A DNA stretch of 64,000 nucleotides from Arthrobacter sp. S41. GTDB taxonomy: Bacteria > Actinomycetota > Actinomycetes > Actinomycetales > Micrococcaceae. A model generated the notes under the pieces. It saw only the letters and a list, made by a program, of their open reading frames with translations. It was not told where the DNA came from and made no database searches. The stretch spans positions 124,001 through 188,000 of the forward strand of contig NZ_SIHY01000002.1 of the NCBI RefSeq assembly GCF_004320535.1, written 5' to 3'. The position numbers were made by a program, and so were the translations under genes. Positions within the stretch are counted from its first letter, which is position 1. Every line of letters starts with the position of its first letter. Below are positions 62,822 to 64,000 of this stretch, one piece after another.

Positions 62822-63658
62822 TTAGGCGCCTACGCGGAAGCGAGCGAAAGCAACTGGCTTGGTGCCAGCTTCTTCAAAGACCTTGCCTACGGACTTCTTG
62901 GCATCCTTGGCGAAAGCCTGGTCAACCAGAACGATTTCCTTGAAGAATCCGGTCAGACGGCCTTCAACGATCTTGGTCAAAGCAGCTTCTGGCTTGCCTT
63001 CTGCGCGAGCGGTTTCGTCAGCGATACGGCGCTCATCGGCAACCTTATCTGCTGGAACCTCATCGCGAGTAAGGAAAGTTGGAGCCAATGCAGCGGTGTG
63101 AACAGCAACATCGTGTGCAACGGTGCCGGCAGCTTCGCTGTCAGCATCCACAGCCAGCAGAACGCCAACCTGAGCTGGCAGGTCCTTGCTGGTCTTGTGC
63201 AGGTAGGCTGCAACCTTGGCACCCTCGATGCGTGCTACACGACGAACAACGATCTTCTCGCCGAGGATTGCGCCCTCTTCGATGACGGTGTCGCCGATGG
63301 TCTTGCCGTCCAGCTCGTAAGCCAGCAGTGCTTCTGCATCTGCTGCGCCGGAAGCCACAGCGGCATCCAGAACCTTGTTGGACAGTGCGATGAACTTCTC
63401 GTTCTTTGCGACGAAGTCGGTCTCGCAGTTGATCTCGATCATAACGCCGACGGTGCCTTCAACCTTGGCAGCAACCAAGCCTTCAGCAGTCGAACGGCCT
63501 TCGCGCTTGGTAGCGCCCTTCAGGCCCTTTACGCGAATGATCTCGATGGCCTTCTCGGCGTCGCCGTTAGCCTCGTCCAGAGCCTTCTTAACGTCCATCA
63601 TGCCGGCGCCAGTGCGCTCGCGCAGTGCCTTGATATCAGCAGCGGTGTAGTTTGCCAC
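62822..63658 (-). CDS. tsf: Elongation factor Ts
   Basis: About 278 residues from the GTG at 63658 (read MANYTAADIKALRERTGAGM); an ATG four codons upstream at 63670 adds MGLH, which the family lacks, and GGGA lies ahead of the GTG. Marks: MDVKKALDEANGDAEKAIEI, then EINCETDFVAKNEKF and the C-terminal GRLTGFFKEIVLVDQAFAKD. It exchanges GDP on EF-Tu. It follows rpsB with two hairpins between them. Confidence 0.97.
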   Translation of the reverse strand: MANYTAADIKALRERTGAGMMDVKKALDEANGDAEKAIEIIRVKGLKGATKREGRSTAEGLVAAKVEGTVGVMIEINCETDFVAKNEKFIALSNKVLDAAVASGAADAEALLAYELDGKTIGDTVIEEGAILGEKIVVRRVARIEGAKVAAYLHKTSKDLPAQVGVLLAVDADSEAAGTVAHDVAVHTAALAPTFLTRDEVPADKVADERRIADETARAEGKPEAALTKIVEGRLTGFFKEIVLVDQAFAKDAKKSVGKVFEEAGTKPVAFARFRVGA

Positions 63659-63697
63659 GTGCAATCCCATTCAGCTAGGAGTTTCAAGTTTGATTTG

Positions 63698-63735
63698 CTT
63701 GTGGGACGGGTCGGTTTTCCGGCCCGTCCCACAAG
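63698..63735 (-). terminator. Stem-loop between rpsB and tsf
   Basis: CTTGTGGGACGGG-T-CGG pairs with CCG-G-CCCGTCCCACAAG across TTTTC, with a single T-G mismatch. No T-run follows on the minus strand. A second, imperfect hairpin with AATTTGCCT arms lies between it and the rpsB stop. This arrangement fits an attenuator lowering tsf relative to rpsB. Confidence 0.7.
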
Positions 63736-63803
63736 ACTTAGTCGAATTTGCCTCGATCAACACGCTAGTGTGTCAAGGCAAATTCTTAGAGTCACGCAGG
63801 TGA

Positions 63804-64000
63804 CTACTTAGCTTCGTCTGCCTCGGTTGCAGCTTCTGCAACAGGAGCTTCTTCAGCTGGAGCTTCAGCGGCAGGAGTTTCTTCCTTAGCCTTTTCGCCC
63901 TCAAGCAGTTCGCGCTCCCACTCAGCCAAAGGCTCAGCAGCACCCTCAGACTTACCGGCAGCCTTGTTGTTCTTGGCGATGAGGCCTTCGGCCACAGCGT
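63804..64000 (-). CDS. rpsB: 30S ribosomal protein S2, 3' end (start beyond window)
   Basis: The last 65 or so codons of rpsB, with [27 protein letters not shown] and an Ala/Glu-rich tail ([20 protein letters not shown]) typical of actinobacterial S2. The gene enters the window from the right. S2 binds the 30S head late in assembly. Its neighbour downstream is tsf, as in nearly all bacteria. Confidence 0.95.
   Translation of the reverse strand, partial: AVAEGLIAKNNKAAGKSEGAAEPLAEWERELLEGEKAKEETPAAEAPAEEAPVAEAATEADEAK

Noticed and set aside
1-64000. CRISPR arrays, insertion sequences, phage attachment sites, toxin-antitoxin pairs
   Set aside because: No regularly spaced repeats, transposase, integrase or toxin-antitoxin motifs were seen in the gaps or among the proteins.

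Overview
The window looks like a chromosome segment of a moderately high-GC actinobacterium of the Micrococcaceae, in the Arthrobacter/Glutamicibacter range. I infer this from protein similarity as I know it, the actinobacterial gene order, and features such as IF2 with a long Ala/Pro/Gly-rich N-terminus, an RseP-dxr-ispG cluster and DivIVA-repeat proteins. I cannot fix the species. No tRNA, rRNA, CRISPR array, insertion sequence or prophage gene was recognised.

The backbone, read on the minus strand from right to left, is a conserved housekeeping run: rpsB, tsf, pyrH, frr, cdsA, a DivIVA-repeat protein (59.4-64 kb); dxr, rseP, ispG and a GNAT protein (26.3-32.5 kb); proS (21.8-23.6 kb); rimP, nusA, ylxR, infB, rbfA (13-18.8 kb); truB, ribF, rpsO (4.3-8.3 kb). 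Accessory blocks are inserted between these islands.

1-3.9 kb: a sulfonate/taurine-type ABC importer with a flavin-dependent NtaA/SnaA-family monooxygenase cut by the window edge. 8.5-12.5 kb: a plus-strand module between rbfA and truB with a fasciclin lipoprotein, an ECF sigma factor of SigK type, its RskA-like anti-sigma factor and a molybdopterin oxidoreductase. The lipoprotein and the oxidoreductase share an identical promoter-like element, so the module looks like a self-contained sigma-factor regulon. 18.9-26.2 kb: two hypothetical proteins, a TauE/SafE exporter and three paralogous lipoproteins.

32.6-35.1 kb: an acyl-CoA dehydrogenase divergent from a TetR regulator, then a GNAT acetyltransferase. 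35.5-47.5 kb: two complete paralogous oligopeptide ABC importers in tandem, each with a stem-loop after its binding-protein gene. 47.7-51.8 kb: a branched-chain 2-oxoacid dehydrogenase operon (E1 alpha, E1 beta, E2) divergent from an Lrp/AsnC regulator gene broken by a frameshift. 51.9-57.9 kb: two acetate-type sodium/solute symporters with small membrane partners around a LytS/LytTR two-component system; three direct repeats with a 21-22 base period lie in the shared promoter region. 57.8-59.3 kb: an EamA exporter and a MarR regulator, divergent across only 40 bases that hold two tandem palindromes and signs of leaderless transcription in both directions.

The accessory genes point to a life on peptides, amino acids and short organic acids: peptide uptake, branched-chain amino acid breakdown, acyl-CoA oxidation and acetate uptake lie side by side. 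The most promising signals for new biology are regulatory: the paired SigK-type promoters, the LytTR-type repeats and the divergent MarR operator.
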